Below, one piece after another: positions 18,263-26,235 of a DNA stretch of 64,000 bases. Source of the DNA: Demequina muriae (GTDB lineage: Bacteria > Actinomycetota > Actinomycetes > Actinomycetales > Demequinaceae). Made by a program: the position numbers and the translations under genes. Location of the stretch: contig NZ_JAUHQA010000001.1 of assembly GCF_030418295.1 (NCBI RefSeq), forward strand, positions 2,108,001 to 2,172,000, written 5' to 3'. The notes beneath the pieces were generated by a model. That model searched no databases, was not told the DNA's origin, and worked only from the letters and a program-made list of their open reading frames with translations. The stretch's first letter is position 1. The number at the start of each line of letters is the position of its first letter.

Positions 18263-21200
18263 TGGGTGTCGAGGAATACCTCGCGTCCGCGCTCGAGCGC
18301 GACGTCAGGTTCGGGTACTTGGATTCCGACGCATCAGCGCCCCGCAACGGAAACCCGCTTGTGGTGCTCAACAACGACTCGGGATCGATGCTCCGAGTCC
18401 TTCGCGAGGAGCTCCGGCATTGCACGGCGTTCTCGTTCTCGGTGGCGTTCGTCTCGCCGGGCGCGATCGCGCTGCTCAAGCAGGAGTTGGTGGAATTCCA
18501 AGGCCGTGGACAGATCGTCACATCCGACTACCTTGGGTTCAATCGGCCCGAGGCATTCTGGGAGTTGCACGAGCTTCAGAAGCTCGGCATCGACACCCGG
18601 ATTCACCACCAGACTGCTTACCACCCGAAGGGGTACGTCTTTGAGCACCCGGATCGCATAGTCGGGGTGTTGGGCAGTTCCAATCTCACTAAGAACGCAC
18701 TCGTACGCAATCACGAATGGAACCTCAAGGTCACCGCGGCGAGCCGGAGTGACCTCGCTCAGCAGTTTGCGGCACTTGTTGACGACCAACACCGGGAGTC
18801 CGATCCACTGCATGCCTCGTGGATCGAGCGCTACTCGTCCCGGTACGTAGCGCAGAGAGGTTTCGCCCGTGCGTCACCCCGCAGCGTTCGCGCACCCGAA
18901 CCAAACGCCCTGACCGAGATTGCGGTGGGGCCCCAGCCCGACGGCGATGTGCCCCAGGAGTTTGGGGAGTTCGACGTGTCGCCTTTCGCGACGAACACGT
19001 CTCGTGGATCGTCCGTCCAGGTGAGCTCGGAGGAATCCGCGGGTTCCGGCGCATTCAGCGAGTCTGATGTCGACGCTACGGGCCGGATTCTCTACGAGCC
19101 CTCGCAGACGCCACACGACCAACTCACGCCCAACCGCATGCAGCAAGACGCGCTCCGGTCTATCGCAGACCTGCGCGCGCGGGGCAAGACCAAGGCCCTG
19201 GTGATCTCGGCTACGGGGACAGGCAAGACGATCCTGTCCGCACTCGACGTGCGCGCATATGCACCAGATCGCATGCTCTTTGTCGTACACCGTGAACAGG
19301 TTCTGGACCGCGCTATTGCCGAGTTCAAGCGCGTCTTGGGAGGCGAAGATCGCGACTTCGGGAAGCTCACTGGAAGCCACAAGAGCATCGACTCGAAGTA
19401 CCTCTTCGCGACGGTCCAGACGCTTTCCCAGCCTGCGGTTCTCGAGCGATTCGATCCGAGGGCCTTCGGGTATGTACTCGTCGACGAAGTGCATCGCGCA
19501 GGAGCGGATTCGTACGCTCGCGTCCTGGAGCACTTCAACCCGGGGTTCCTCCTGGGAATGACCGCGACTCCCGAGCGCACTGATGGTCGGAACATCTTCG
19601 AGCTGTTCGACTTCAATGTGCCATACGAGATTCGCTTGGGGCGTGCGCTCGAGGAAGAGATGCTGGCGCCATTTCACTACTACGGCGTCACTGACATCAC
19701 CTATGACAATGGCCAAACCACCACGAGCGAGACGGACGTTGCAAGGCTCGGGTCCAGTGTCCGTGCGGAGCACGTGGTTGCAGCGCTCGAGACATATGCG
19801 CAAGCGGGCGTGGCGCCCCGAGGGCTCATCTTCTGTGCGCGCCGGGAGGAAGCCCAGGCGCTCTCGACCCACCTGAATACGATGACGCTTCGCGGACATC
19901 GACTGCGGACCGTCGCACTGACCGGGCAGGACGCCATCGAGAAGCGTGAAGCCGCCGTCGAGAGCCTCGAGCGCGGCGACCTTGACTACGTGCTCACGGT
20001 CGACGTATTCAACGAGGGCGTGGACATCCCCTCCCTCAACCAGGTACTGATGCTCCGCCAGACACAGTCCGCGATTGTCTTCGTCCAGCAGTTGGGTCGC
20101 GGACTGAGGAAGGACCCTGGCAAGGAGTACCTCGTTGTCATCGACTTCATCGGCAACTACGCGAACAACTATTTGATCCCAGTCGCACTCTTCGGAGACG
20201 AGAGTCTGAACAAGGAATCGCTGCGCAAGGAGATGCAGAACGCCGAGGAGTCTGGTGTGACCGCAGGGCTCTCAAGCGTGCGCTTCGACCACATTGCTGA
20301 GCAGCGTGTGCTGAAGGCGATATCGAGCACGCGGCTCGACAGCATGCAGAACCTGAAGGCCGCGATGGAGACGTTGCGCAACCGCGTTGGTGGTGTCCCG
20401 AGGCTTTACGACTTCTATCGCTTCGAGTCGGTGGACCCAGTCATCCTCGCAACCAAGGCCGGCAACTATCCAACCTTGGCTGAGAAGACTCTCCGAGCCG
20501 CGCACGGGCTCAGCGAGGAGGAACTCGACTCGCTCACGTTCTTGTCACACGAAGTCCTCGATGCGAAACGGCCGCACGAGGCGCTCATACTTATGGCTCT
20601 GCACGAGCACGGAGAGTCCACCGTATCGGCGTTGCAAGGGCGTCTCCAGGCGGCAGGCGTGCCAGCTTCGCGCAGGCACGTCGAAAGCGCTGTGCGCGTG
20701 CTGACGCTTGACTTCCACACGGAGCAGGAGCTCAAGCGCTACAACCGGGGCCTCGTGCTTCGCGAGGGTGAGACGGTCCGGCTCGCCCCAGCGTTCGGCG
20801 ACGCATGGCGAGACCGCCGTGCATTCGCAACCGAAGTCGACGACCTCCTCAGAACCGCACTGGCAATCGTGAGTTCCCGGTACGCCTCGCATCGGCCGTT
20901 CACTCCGGGGCGCCAGTACTCCCGCAAGGATGCGTGCCGGCTGTTGCTGTGGCCTAAGAACATTAGTTCAACCATCTATGGGTACCGAAGTGACATCAAG
21001 TCCGAGACGTGCCCGATCTTCGTGACGTACCACAAGTCCGACGACGTATCAGCGAGCACCGCCTATGGCGATGAGTTGCTCGATCGCTCCACGATGCAGT
21101 GGTACACCCGTTCGCGCCGCAGCCTCGAGAGCAAGGAGGTTGCGGCAATCGTCAACGGTGCGGTCGTGCCGCATGTCTTCTCGAAGAAGGACGACGCGGA

Positions 21201-21369
21201 CGGAAGTGAGTTCTATTACCTAGGTGCGGCGACGCCTAGCGACGTTGAGCAGACCACCATGCCCGACGAGAAGGGCGAGGACCTCTCAGTAGTCCGTATG
21301 AAACTTGTCTTCGATCAACCGGTCGACGCAGGCGTCTACGACTACTTCCACCCGACGGTCATGGCGTAG
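18262..21369 (+). CDS. PLD nuclease-SF2 helicase-DUF3427 protein
   Basis: A 1035-aa multidomain protein. Residues about 25-190 form a PLD/HKD-type nuclease domain with a HPKGYVF motif (near 121) and GSSNLTKNAL (near 138). A variable linker follows (190-275). Then comes an SF2 helicase core: the Q-type segment QQDALRSIADLRARGKTK, Walker A SATGTGKT near 317, DEVH at about 408-411, TATPERTDG near 433, motif VDVFNEGVDIP and QLGRGLRKDPGK in domain 2. The C-terminal third is DUF3427-like. The architecture suggests ATP-driven DNA (or RNA) translocation with cleavage. It overlaps the NUDIX stop by 1 nt. Proteins of this class are often found in accessory or defence regions. One dispersed-motif copy (20888) lies within it, out of the usual reading phase. 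Confidence 0.9.
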   Translation: MGVEEYLASALERDVRFGYLDSDASAPRNGNPLVVLNNDSGSMLRVLREELRHCTAFSFSVAFVSPGAIALLKQELVEFQGRGQIVTSDYLGFNRPEAFWELHELQKLGIDTRIHHQTAYHPKGYVFEHPDRIVGVLGSSNLTKNALVRNHEWNLKVTAASRSDLAQQFAALVDDQHRESDPLHASWIERYSSRYVAQRGFARASPRSVRAPEPNALTEIAVGPQPDGDVPQEFGEFDVSPFATNTSRGSSVQVSSEESAGSGAFSESDVDATGRILYEPSQTPHDQLTPNRMQQDALRSIADLRARGKTKALVISATGTGKTILSALDVRAYAPDRMLFVVHREQVLDRAIAEFKRVLGGEDRDFGKLTGSHKSIDSKYLFATVQTLSQPAVLERFDPRAFGYVLVDEVHRAGADSYARVLEHFNPGFLLGMTATPERTDGRNIFELFDFNVPYEIRLGRALEEEMLAPFHYYGVTDITYDNGQTTTSETDVARLGSSVRAEHVVAALETYAQAGVAPRGLIFCARREEAQALSTHLNTMTLRGHRLRTVALTGQDAIEKREAAVESLERGDLDYVLTVDVFNEGVDIPSLNQVLMLRQTQSAIVFVQQLGRGLRKDPGKEYLVVIDFIGNYANNYLIPVALFGDESLNKESLRKEMQNAEESGVTAGLSSVRFDHIAEQRVLKAISSTRLDSMQNLKAAMETLRNRVGGVPRLYDFYRFESVDPVILATKAGNYPTLAEKTLRAAHGLSEEELDSLTFLSHEVLDAKRPHEALILMALHEHGESTVSALQGRLQAAGVPASRRHVESAVRVLTLDFHTEQELKRYNRGLVLREGETVRLAPAFGDAWRDRRAFATEVDDLLRTALAIVSSRYASHRPFTPGRQYSRKDACRLLLWPKNISSTIYGYRSDIKSETCPIFVTYHKSDDVSASTAYGDELLDRSTMQWYTRSRRSLESKEVAAIVNGAVVPHVFSKKDDADGSEFYYLGAATPSDVEQTTMPDEKGEDLSVVRMKLVFDQPVDAGVYDYFHPTVMA

Positions 21370-21410
21370 GGCTCAGGAATACCCACCCAAACCTGCACGT
21401 TCCTCCGACC

Positions 21411-22058
21411 ATGACCACCATCGGAATCATCGGCGCCGGGAACATCGGCTCCAACGTCGCCCGCGCTGCCATCGATCATGAGTACGAGGTGCTGATCGCG
21501 AACTCGCGCGGCCCGGAGACCCTGCAGGAGTTGGTGCGGGATCTGGGGAAGCACGCCACGGCCGTGACGGTGGAGGAGGCGATCCGCAAGGGCGACCTCG
21601 TGCTGGTCGCGATTCCTCTCAAGAGCATCGACGATCTGCCTGTCGAGCCTTTCGAGGACAAGGTGGTGATGGATGCGAACAACTACTACCCGCAGCGGGA
21701 CGGGCGCATTGAGGCGCTGGACCGCAACGAGACCACCACCTCCGAGCTGCTGCAGGCGCGACTGCCGTACAGCCACGTCGTGAAGGCGTTCAACAACATC
21801 CCAGCCAAGCAGATCCCCACGGACGGTCTGCCCAAGGGGGACCAGGACCGGCGCGCGCTGCCCATCGCGGGCAACACGCCGCACGCCAAGGCCGCGGTCG
21901 CGGGATTCCTCGACGACCTGGGGTTCGACGCCGTGGACCTCGGCCCGCTGAGCGAGAGCTGGCGCGTCGAGCGCGACACCCCCGCGTACGTGAAGCGCAC
22001 CACCGCCGACGAGCTGTGGGCACTGACTCGCGACATCGAGCGCGTCCAGCAGGTCTGA
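21411..22058 (+). CDS. NADP/F420-dependent reductase-like Rossmann protein
   Basis: A 215-aa protein with an N-terminal Rossmann fold (IGIIGAGNIGSNVARAA, residues 4-20) and the pattern of the coenzyme F420-dependent NADP reductase-like family (LVAIPLKSIDDLP, VVMDANNYYPQRDG, VVKAFNNIPAKQI). Members use NADP(H), and some use F420; which applies here cannot be decided. It starts 41 nt after the helicase and returns to the usual high-GC codon pattern, so it probably marks the right edge of the foreign-looking block. Confidence 0.8.
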   Translation: MTTIGIIGAGNIGSNVARAAIDHEYEVLIANSRGPETLQELVRDLGKHATAVTVEEAIRKGDLVLVAIPLKSIDDLPVEPFEDKVVMDANNYYPQRDGRIEALDRNETTTSELLQARLPYSHVVKAFNNIPAKQIPTDGLPKGDQDRRALPIAGNTPHAKAAVAGFLDDLGFDAVDLGPLSESWRVERDTPAYVKRTTADELWALTRDIERVQQV

Positions 22059-22122
22059 GCCCACGCATCATCCCCACCGGCCGCTTCGACCGAAGCGCGC
22101 CACCAACCACGGAGGAAACCCG

Positions 22123-22425
22123 ATGAAGGCAGTTCTGAACGACACCGTTCTGGCAGAGGCAAGCACCGAGGACCTCGTGAAGATCGAGGGCAACTGGTAC
22201 TTCCCACCGTCGAGCATCCGCGACGAGCTCACGCCCACCAGCCCCACGCAGTACCGCTGCTCGTGGAAGGGTGACGCTCAGTACTTCAACGCGGCCCTCC
22301 CCGACGGCGAGCGCGCCGACGTGGCCTGGTCCTACCCGGACCCGCTCGCCGGCGCCGCCGACCGCGTGGGCAAGGACTTCTCCGGCTACGTCGCCTTCGA
22401 CCGCTCCATCGAGATCACGGAGTAA
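22123..22425 (+). CDS. DUF427 protein
   Basis: A 100-aa DUF427 protein: KAVLNDTVLAEA at the N-terminus, the NWYFPPSSIR signature near residue 28, YRCSWKGDAQYF near 46, and VAWSYPDPLAGA near 66. The family is small, cytoplasmic and without a proven role. GGAGGAAA precedes ATG 22123. It follows the Rossmann-fold gene by 64 nt and may be in its operon. Confidence 0.85.
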   Translation: MKAVLNDTVLAEASTEDLVKIEGNWYFPPSSIRDELTPTSPTQYRCSWKGDAQYFNAALPDGERADVAWSYPDPLAGAADRVGKDFSGYVAFDRSIEITE

Positions 22426-22482
22426 GCCTTCCTCGTGCCCGCGCTCCGCGCGTCGCCCCAGTGGTGACCCGTGGAGTGCGGG

Positions 22483-22896
22483 CTACGTCGCGTCTGGGGG
22501 GACCGCGCCAGCGTGGGTGTCGTCGAAGGTCTCCCGGTGGGTGAGGATGGCCTGCTTGTGGTCATCGACCCAGGTCGCGAGGGCGAGCACGGGTGCGCTG
22601 AGCGATCGGCCCAGCTCCGTGGCCCGGTACTCCACCCGCGGCGGAATCTCCGCGTAGATGGTCCGGTGCACCAGGCCGTCACGCTCGAGTGACCGCAGGG
22701 TGCGCGTGAGCATGCGTCGGGAGATTCCTGGGATGGAGTCGAGCAGCTCCGTAAAGCGCAGCTCCCGCTCCTCGAGCAGCCCAATGGTGATGAGCGTCCA
22801 CTTGTCCGCCAGTCGGTCGAGCACCGATCGGAAGATCGCAGGATCGTCCTCTTGGCAGATCGACAGCATCTGTCCTTGGGCGTGGTCACGTTCCAT
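22483..22896 (-). CDS. HxlR-family transcriptional regulator
   Basis: A 137-aa winged-helix regulator of the HxlR type: DRLADKWTLITIGLL (recognition start), RELRFTELLDSIPGISRRMLTRTLRSLERDGLVHR, and the wing YAEIPPRVEYRATELGRSL. Such proteins often sense redox stress or electrophiles; the N-terminal ICQEDDPA segment has a single Cys, where several HxlR proteins keep a sensing Cys. The start at 22896 has GAGG upstream; the ATG at 22917 is an alternative. It is divergent from the flavin oxidoreductase gene and the shared region contains its probable operator (22922-22964). Confidence 0.88.
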   Translation of the reverse strand: MERDHAQGQMLSICQEDDPAIFRSVLDRLADKWTLITIGLLEERELRFTELLDSIPGISRRMLTRTLRSLERDGLVHRTIYAEIPPRVEYRATELGRSLSAPVLALATWVDDHKQAILTHRETFDDTHAGAVPPDAT

Positions 22897-22921
22897 GGAG
22901 GCACCCCTCGGTCTCATCGGT

Positions 22922-22964
22922 GTTACTCGGTCACGTTGAAGTGACCGGTTACCGAGTGTTACAC
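22922..22964. promoter_or_regulatory. putative HxlR operator between divergent genes
   Basis: Repeated GTTAC half-sites are visible: GTTACTCGG at 22922, GGTTACCGAG near 22948 and GTGTTACAC near 22957. TACTCGGT and ACCGAGTG are near-inverted copies, and GGTCAC/GTGACC flank a 6-nt centre. The cluster covers both start regions, as expected for an autoregulated HxlR/oxidoreductase pair. Confidence 0.5.
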
Positions 22965-22972
22965 AAGTAACT

Positions 22973-24106
22973 ATGAGTAACCAAGACTACCGGGAATCGA
23001 CCCCCGAGGGCACATCCCTTCGCCGCGAGCAGCGGGTGTCCGACCCCGCACCCGGCGCACTCCACTTCGGCATCGGAACCTTCGCCTTCCAGCCGCCCGC
23101 CGAGGGTGGCGAGCAGGTCTCGGGGCAGCAGGTGCTGCGCGATGTCGTGGAAGAGGCCGTCACCGCCGAGCGTGTGGGACTGGACTCGTTCGGCATCGCC
23201 GAGCACTACCGACCCGGAATGATGGACAGCGCGGCCCCGGTCATCCTGGGCACCATCGCCGGCCGCACGTCCACGCTCAAGCTGGGCACGGCTGTCACGG
23301 TCCTGAGCACGCAGGATCCCGTCCGCGTCTACAACGAGTTCGCCACGCTTGATGCCGTCTCGGGCGGCCGTGCCCAGATGATCGTCGGCAGGGGATCGGC
23401 GACCGAGTCGTTCCCGCTGTTCGGCTTCGATCTGCAGGACTACGAGGAGCTCTTCGAGGAGAAGCTCGACCTGCTCATGCGGCTGCTGCGTGACCAGCCG
23501 GTGACCTGGTCAGGGCGCTTCCGCCCCGCGCTCGAGCAGCAGGTGCTGGAGCCGCCCGTGGCGCCGGGTTCGTTGCCGGTCTGGGTGGGAGTGGGCGGCA
23601 GCCCGCAGTCGGCGATTCGCGCCGCGCGCTTTGGCCTTCCGCTCATGTTCGGCATCATCGGCGGGACCATTGATCGGTTTGCGCAGCTGGCCGATCTCTA
23701 CCGCAGGGCTCTCGCGAGCTTTGGGCAAGAGGAGCAGCCGGTCGGGCTTCACATTCACGGACTCGTTGCCGACAGCGATGAGGAGGCGCGTGAGAAGTTC
23801 TGGCCGGTGTGGTCGGACATGATCAACGGCGAAGGTTCTCGCCGCGGCTGGTCCATACACCGCGAACGCTTTGATGCGGAGGTCGACGCCGGCACCTTGG
23901 TGGTCGGCTCGGCGGAGACGGTCGCGCAGCGGGTCGCCGAGGTGATGAGGCGTTCAGGCGCCTCCCGGTTCGACTTTGTCGCAGCGGCGAGCCGCATGCC
24001 GCACGCGGACAAGGTCGAGGCCATCGAGCGCTTTGGGCAGGAAGTGGTGCCTCGTGTGCGGGAGCTGCTGGCGGCGCCGGACGGTCCAGGCGGCGAGAAG
24101 CGCTGA
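22973..24106 (+). CDS. LLM-class flavin-dependent oxidoreductase
   Basis: A 377-aa luciferase-like monooxygenase family protein (TIM barrel, FMN or F420). Typical features are the LHFGIGTFAFQPPAE first strand, FGIAEHYRP near residue 81, the GRTSTLKLGTAVTVLSTQDPVRVYNEFATLD stretch, GRGSATESFPLFGFD, and PVWVGVGGSPQSAIRAARFGLPLM near 200. The first 20 residues are an extension beyond the usual family start. Substrate unknown. Regulation by the divergent HxlR protein is inferred from layout. It is convergent with the hydrolase gene at 24124. Confidence 0.85.
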   Translation: MSNQDYRESTPEGTSLRREQRVSDPAPGALHFGIGTFAFQPPAEGGEQVSGQQVLRDVVEEAVTAERVGLDSFGIAEHYRPGMMDSAAPVILGTIAGRTSTLKLGTAVTVLSTQDPVRVYNEFATLDAVSGGRAQMIVGRGSATESFPLFGFDLQDYEELFEEKLDLLMRLLRDQPVTWSGRFRPALEQQVLEPPVAPGSLPVWVGVGGSPQSAIRAARFGLPLMFGIIGGTIDRFAQLADLYRRALASFGQEEQPVGLHIHGLVADSDEEAREKFWPVWSDMINGEGSRRGWSIHRERFDAEVDAGTLVVGSAETVAQRVAEVMRRSGASRFDFVAAASRMPHADKVEAIERFGQEVVPRVRELLAAPDGPGGEKR

Positions 24107-24123
24107 CGAAGGCCGGCGGCTCG

Positions 24124-24954
24124 TCAGCGCGTCTGCGCGTCGAGGCACCGGGTGAGTTCCGCGGACAGTTCGGCCATCGCATCCAGCTGAATCAGGTGCC
24201 CGGCGTCCTCGATGAGTGAAAGCGAGGCGCCGGGGATGGCGCGTTGCAGCCGCTGCGCGCGGTCCACGGGGATCCACGTGTCGTCCGTGCCCCACACGAT
24301 ATGCGTGGGGTCGTCGATGGCACCGCAGAGCGGCTCGACCTCGTCGGTGAAGCGCTCGTCGGCCTGCGCGATCTGTCGGTAGAAGGCCGCCTGCCCGTCG
24401 TCGCCCAGCCAGGGCTCCACGAGCATCGCGAGATCGTCGTCCGCGAGGCCGCGGTGGCTCGCGCCGCGGATGTAGGCCTCGACCGCGCCGCGGTGGATCG
24501 CGGGCGGCAACTGGGCGAACACGTCCGCGTGCTCCTTGACCAGGGTGAAGAATGGCGAGCCCCACGGCGACAGCGCGACCACGTCGACGAGGCACAGCGA
24601 CGCGTACCTCGCGCCATGGAGGAGGCGGGCCCGCAGCGCGACCGCTCCACCGAAGTCGTGGGCCACCACGTGAGGCCGGTCGAGTCCCCACTCGCCGAGC
24701 AGGTATGCGAAAAGCTCGCCCTGGACCCCGAGGTCGACCGCGTGGTCAGGGTCCTTCGATGATGCGCCGTAGCCGGGCATGTCCCAGAGGTGGACGGTGA
24801 AGCGCTCCGCGAGCACCTCCGCGATGGGCCGCCACAGCGCCGACGACCACGGCGTCCCGTGCAGCAGCACCACCGGTGGCCCGTCCCCCAAGAGGTCCCA
24901 TGCCACGGTGCGCCCGCGCCAGCGCAGAGTCTGAGTCAGCGGTGGAACAGTCAC
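24124..24954 (-). CDS. alpha/beta hydrolase, epoxide hydrolase/dehalogenase type
   Basis: A 276-aa alpha/beta hydrolase. The oxyanion motif HGTPWSSALW starts at residue 32, and the nucleophile elbow reads AHDFGG with Asp100 instead of Ser, as in epoxide hydrolases and haloalkane or haloacetate dehalogenases. WGTDDTWIP and the catalytic-His segment DAGHLIQLD follow near residues 218-260. The reaction therefore probably goes through an alkyl-enzyme ester; the substrate is not identifiable. The start is GTG 24954, with GAGGAT placed 6 nt upstream (leaderless type). A GGCCGATGCG copy (24980) separates it from the ArsR gene, which is read in the same direction. Confidence 0.85.
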   Translation of the reverse strand: MTVPPLTQTLRWRGRTVAWDLLGDGPPVVLLHGTPWSSALWRPIAEVLAERFTVHLWDMPGYGASSKDPDHAVDLGVQGELFAYLLGEWGLDRPHVVAHDFGGAVALRARLLHGARYASLCLVDVVALSPWGSPFFTLVKEHADVFAQLPPAIHRGAVEAYIRGASHRGLADDDLAMLVEPWLGDDGQAAFYRQIAQADERFTDEVEPLCGAIDDPTHIVWGTDDTWIPVDRAQRLQRAIPGASLSLIEDAGHLIQLDAMAELSAELTRCLDAQTR

Positions 24955-24997
24955 CCTCCGATCCTCTCAGCACGCGTGCGGCCGATGCGCGGGTTGC

Positions 24998-25315
24998 CTA
25001 CAGGTCCTCGGCAATCTGCTTGATCATCGCCAGGCGGCGGTCCCACTCGGCTCCCACGCGCGCCAGCGCATCGGCCGTCTCCGTGAGCCTGCTGCCCAGA
25101 GCGCGATAGCGGACCTCGCGGCCCACGCGCACCTGGTCGACCAGGCCCACGTCGAGCAGCACCGCGAGGTGCTTGGCAATGGCCTGCCGCGACACGGGCA
25201 GGCGATCGGCGAGGGCCGATGCGGACGCATCGCCCTCACCGAGAGCCTCCAGCACGCTCCAGCGGGTGGGGTCTCCCAGCGCGGCGAAGGTGGGGACCAG
25301 GGTGTCCGTGGTCAC
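24998..25315 (-). CDS. ArsR-family transcriptional regulator
   Basis: A 105-aa winged-helix repressor (ALGDPTRWSVLEALGEGDASASALADRLPVSRQAIAKHLAVLLDVGLVDQVRVGREVRYRAL in three consecutive parts), without the Cys metal sites of classic ArsR/SmtB. GTG 25315 overlaps the stop of the SRPBCC gene (GTGA), so the two are co-translated. ArsR-SRPBCC pairs are very common in actinobacteria. The candidate operators at 25803-25853 lie upstream of the pair. Two copies of the dispersed 10-mer are in this short gene (25077, 25214). Confidence 0.88.
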   Translation of the reverse strand: MTTDTLVPTFAALGDPTRWSVLEALGEGDASASALADRLPVSRQAIAKHLAVLLDVGLVDQVRVGREVRYRALGSRLTETADALARVGAEWDRRLAMIKQIAEDL

Positions 25316-25779
25316 GCGTCTCCCTCGAGGTAGGCGACGAGCTTGTCCAGCTGAACCGTCCACCCTTCCTGGTTGCTGTGCAGCGCCCCCTGGGGGTCCT
25401 TGAGCATCTCGAATCCCGTCTCGTGCACGTGGAGTCGCGTGCCGCCCTCAATGGCCTCGAGCGTGAAGGTGAAGACCGTGGACCGGCCGTCCACCAGCTC
25501 GGTGTCGCCGTCGCTTCCCCAGCGGTAGGTGACCGAGCGCATCGGCTCGACGGACTCGATGCGGATGGGGGCGGTGCCGTATCCCTCGAAGGTCCACTCG
25601 CCCGTGCCGCCGGGCTCGAGCGCGGTGAGGGTCGCGGCCGAGGTGTGCCAGCGCTCGATGTGCTCGGGCTCGGTGACGGCGGCCCAGACCTTCTCGGGAG
25701 GGGCCGCGATGGTGATGGTGCGCGAGACGGAGAAGACGTCGTTGTCGATTTCCGCGGGCGGGTTCTGGGTGGGGCTCAT
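25312..25779 (-). CDS. SRPBCC (AHSA1-like) protein
   Basis: A 155-aa START/Bet v1-like ligand-binding protein of the activator-of-Hsp90 (AHSA1) type: VFSVSRTITIAAPPEKVWAAVTEPEHIERWH, GTGEWTFEGYGTAPIRIESVEP, FTFTLEAIEGGTRLHVHETGF, and a C-terminal amphipathic helix NQEGWTVQLDKLVAYLEGD. It probably binds a hydrophobic ligand; no enzyme activity is implied. ATG 25779 has GAGGAG at a good distance; the longer frame from 25833 is rejected. It is the first gene of the operon with the ArsR regulator. Confidence 0.88.
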   Translation of the reverse strand: MSPTQNPPAEIDNDVFSVSRTITIAAPPEKVWAAVTEPEHIERWHTSAATLTALEPGGTGEWTFEGYGTAPIRIESVEPMRSVTYRWGSDGDTELVDGRSTVFTFTLEAIEGGTRLHVHETGFEMLKDPQGALHSNQEGWTVQLDKLVAYLEGDA

Positions 25780-25802
25780 GGGGTTCTCCTCGGTTGCGAG
25801 AT

Positions 25803-25853
25803 GTGCAACCACAGTGTTGCACCACAGGCGCAATGATGCAACCGTAAGGTTGC
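25803..25853. promoter_or_regulatory. two palindromic operators for the SRPBCC-ArsR operon
   Basis: GTGCAAC-cacagt-GTTGCAC (25803-25822) and GCAACC-gtaa-GGTTGC (25838-25853) are both perfect palindromes sharing the GCAAC half-site. They lie 25-75 nt upstream of the SRPBCC start. They are the expected type of site for the coupled ArsR repressor. Confidence 0.6.
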
Positions 25854-25926
25854 TTCACGCGTCACACGCCCCGTCACACGGACGCGATGAACCATGGCGG
25901 TGTCACCACAAGAAAGGGACACCATC

Positions 25927-26199
25927 ATGGAACTCAAGGCAATTCTCGACAGGCTTGCGGACATCATCATGGCTCGTGGCACCGGGGCCGTGCGCGACGA
26001 GCTCGGCGTGCTCGCCCGCAGCGCCGAGGCCGACCACCCCGGAGCCGCGGCGGCACTGACCGATTGGCAGGGCACGGAGATCGCGAGGGAGCGGGCGTTC
26101 GCAATCCTCCGCAGGGAGACCTCGTACGCCGACGCGGTGCAACGCCACGAACTCGCGTCGAGCCTCCTCGCGCTCCACGGAGTAGCGTTGGCGGCATGA
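25927..26199 (+). CDS. hypothetical small protein
   Basis: A 90-aa protein predicted to be almost entirely helical (ELKAILDRLADIIMARGTG at the N-terminus, HELASSLLALHGVALAA at the C-terminus), without TM segment or recognised domain. An AAAGGGA site precedes ATG 25927. It ends 36 nt before the SARP-like regulator gene on the same strand, so the two are probably co-transcribed. I cannot name its function. Confidence 0.55.
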   Translation: MELKAILDRLADIIMARGTGAVRDELGVLARSAEADHPGAAAALTDWQGTEIARERAFAILRRETSYADAVQRHELASSLLALHGVALAA

Positions 26200-26235
26200 G
26201 CCCTGCAGGGCGCAGGTGAGGGGAGGCCCCACCCC

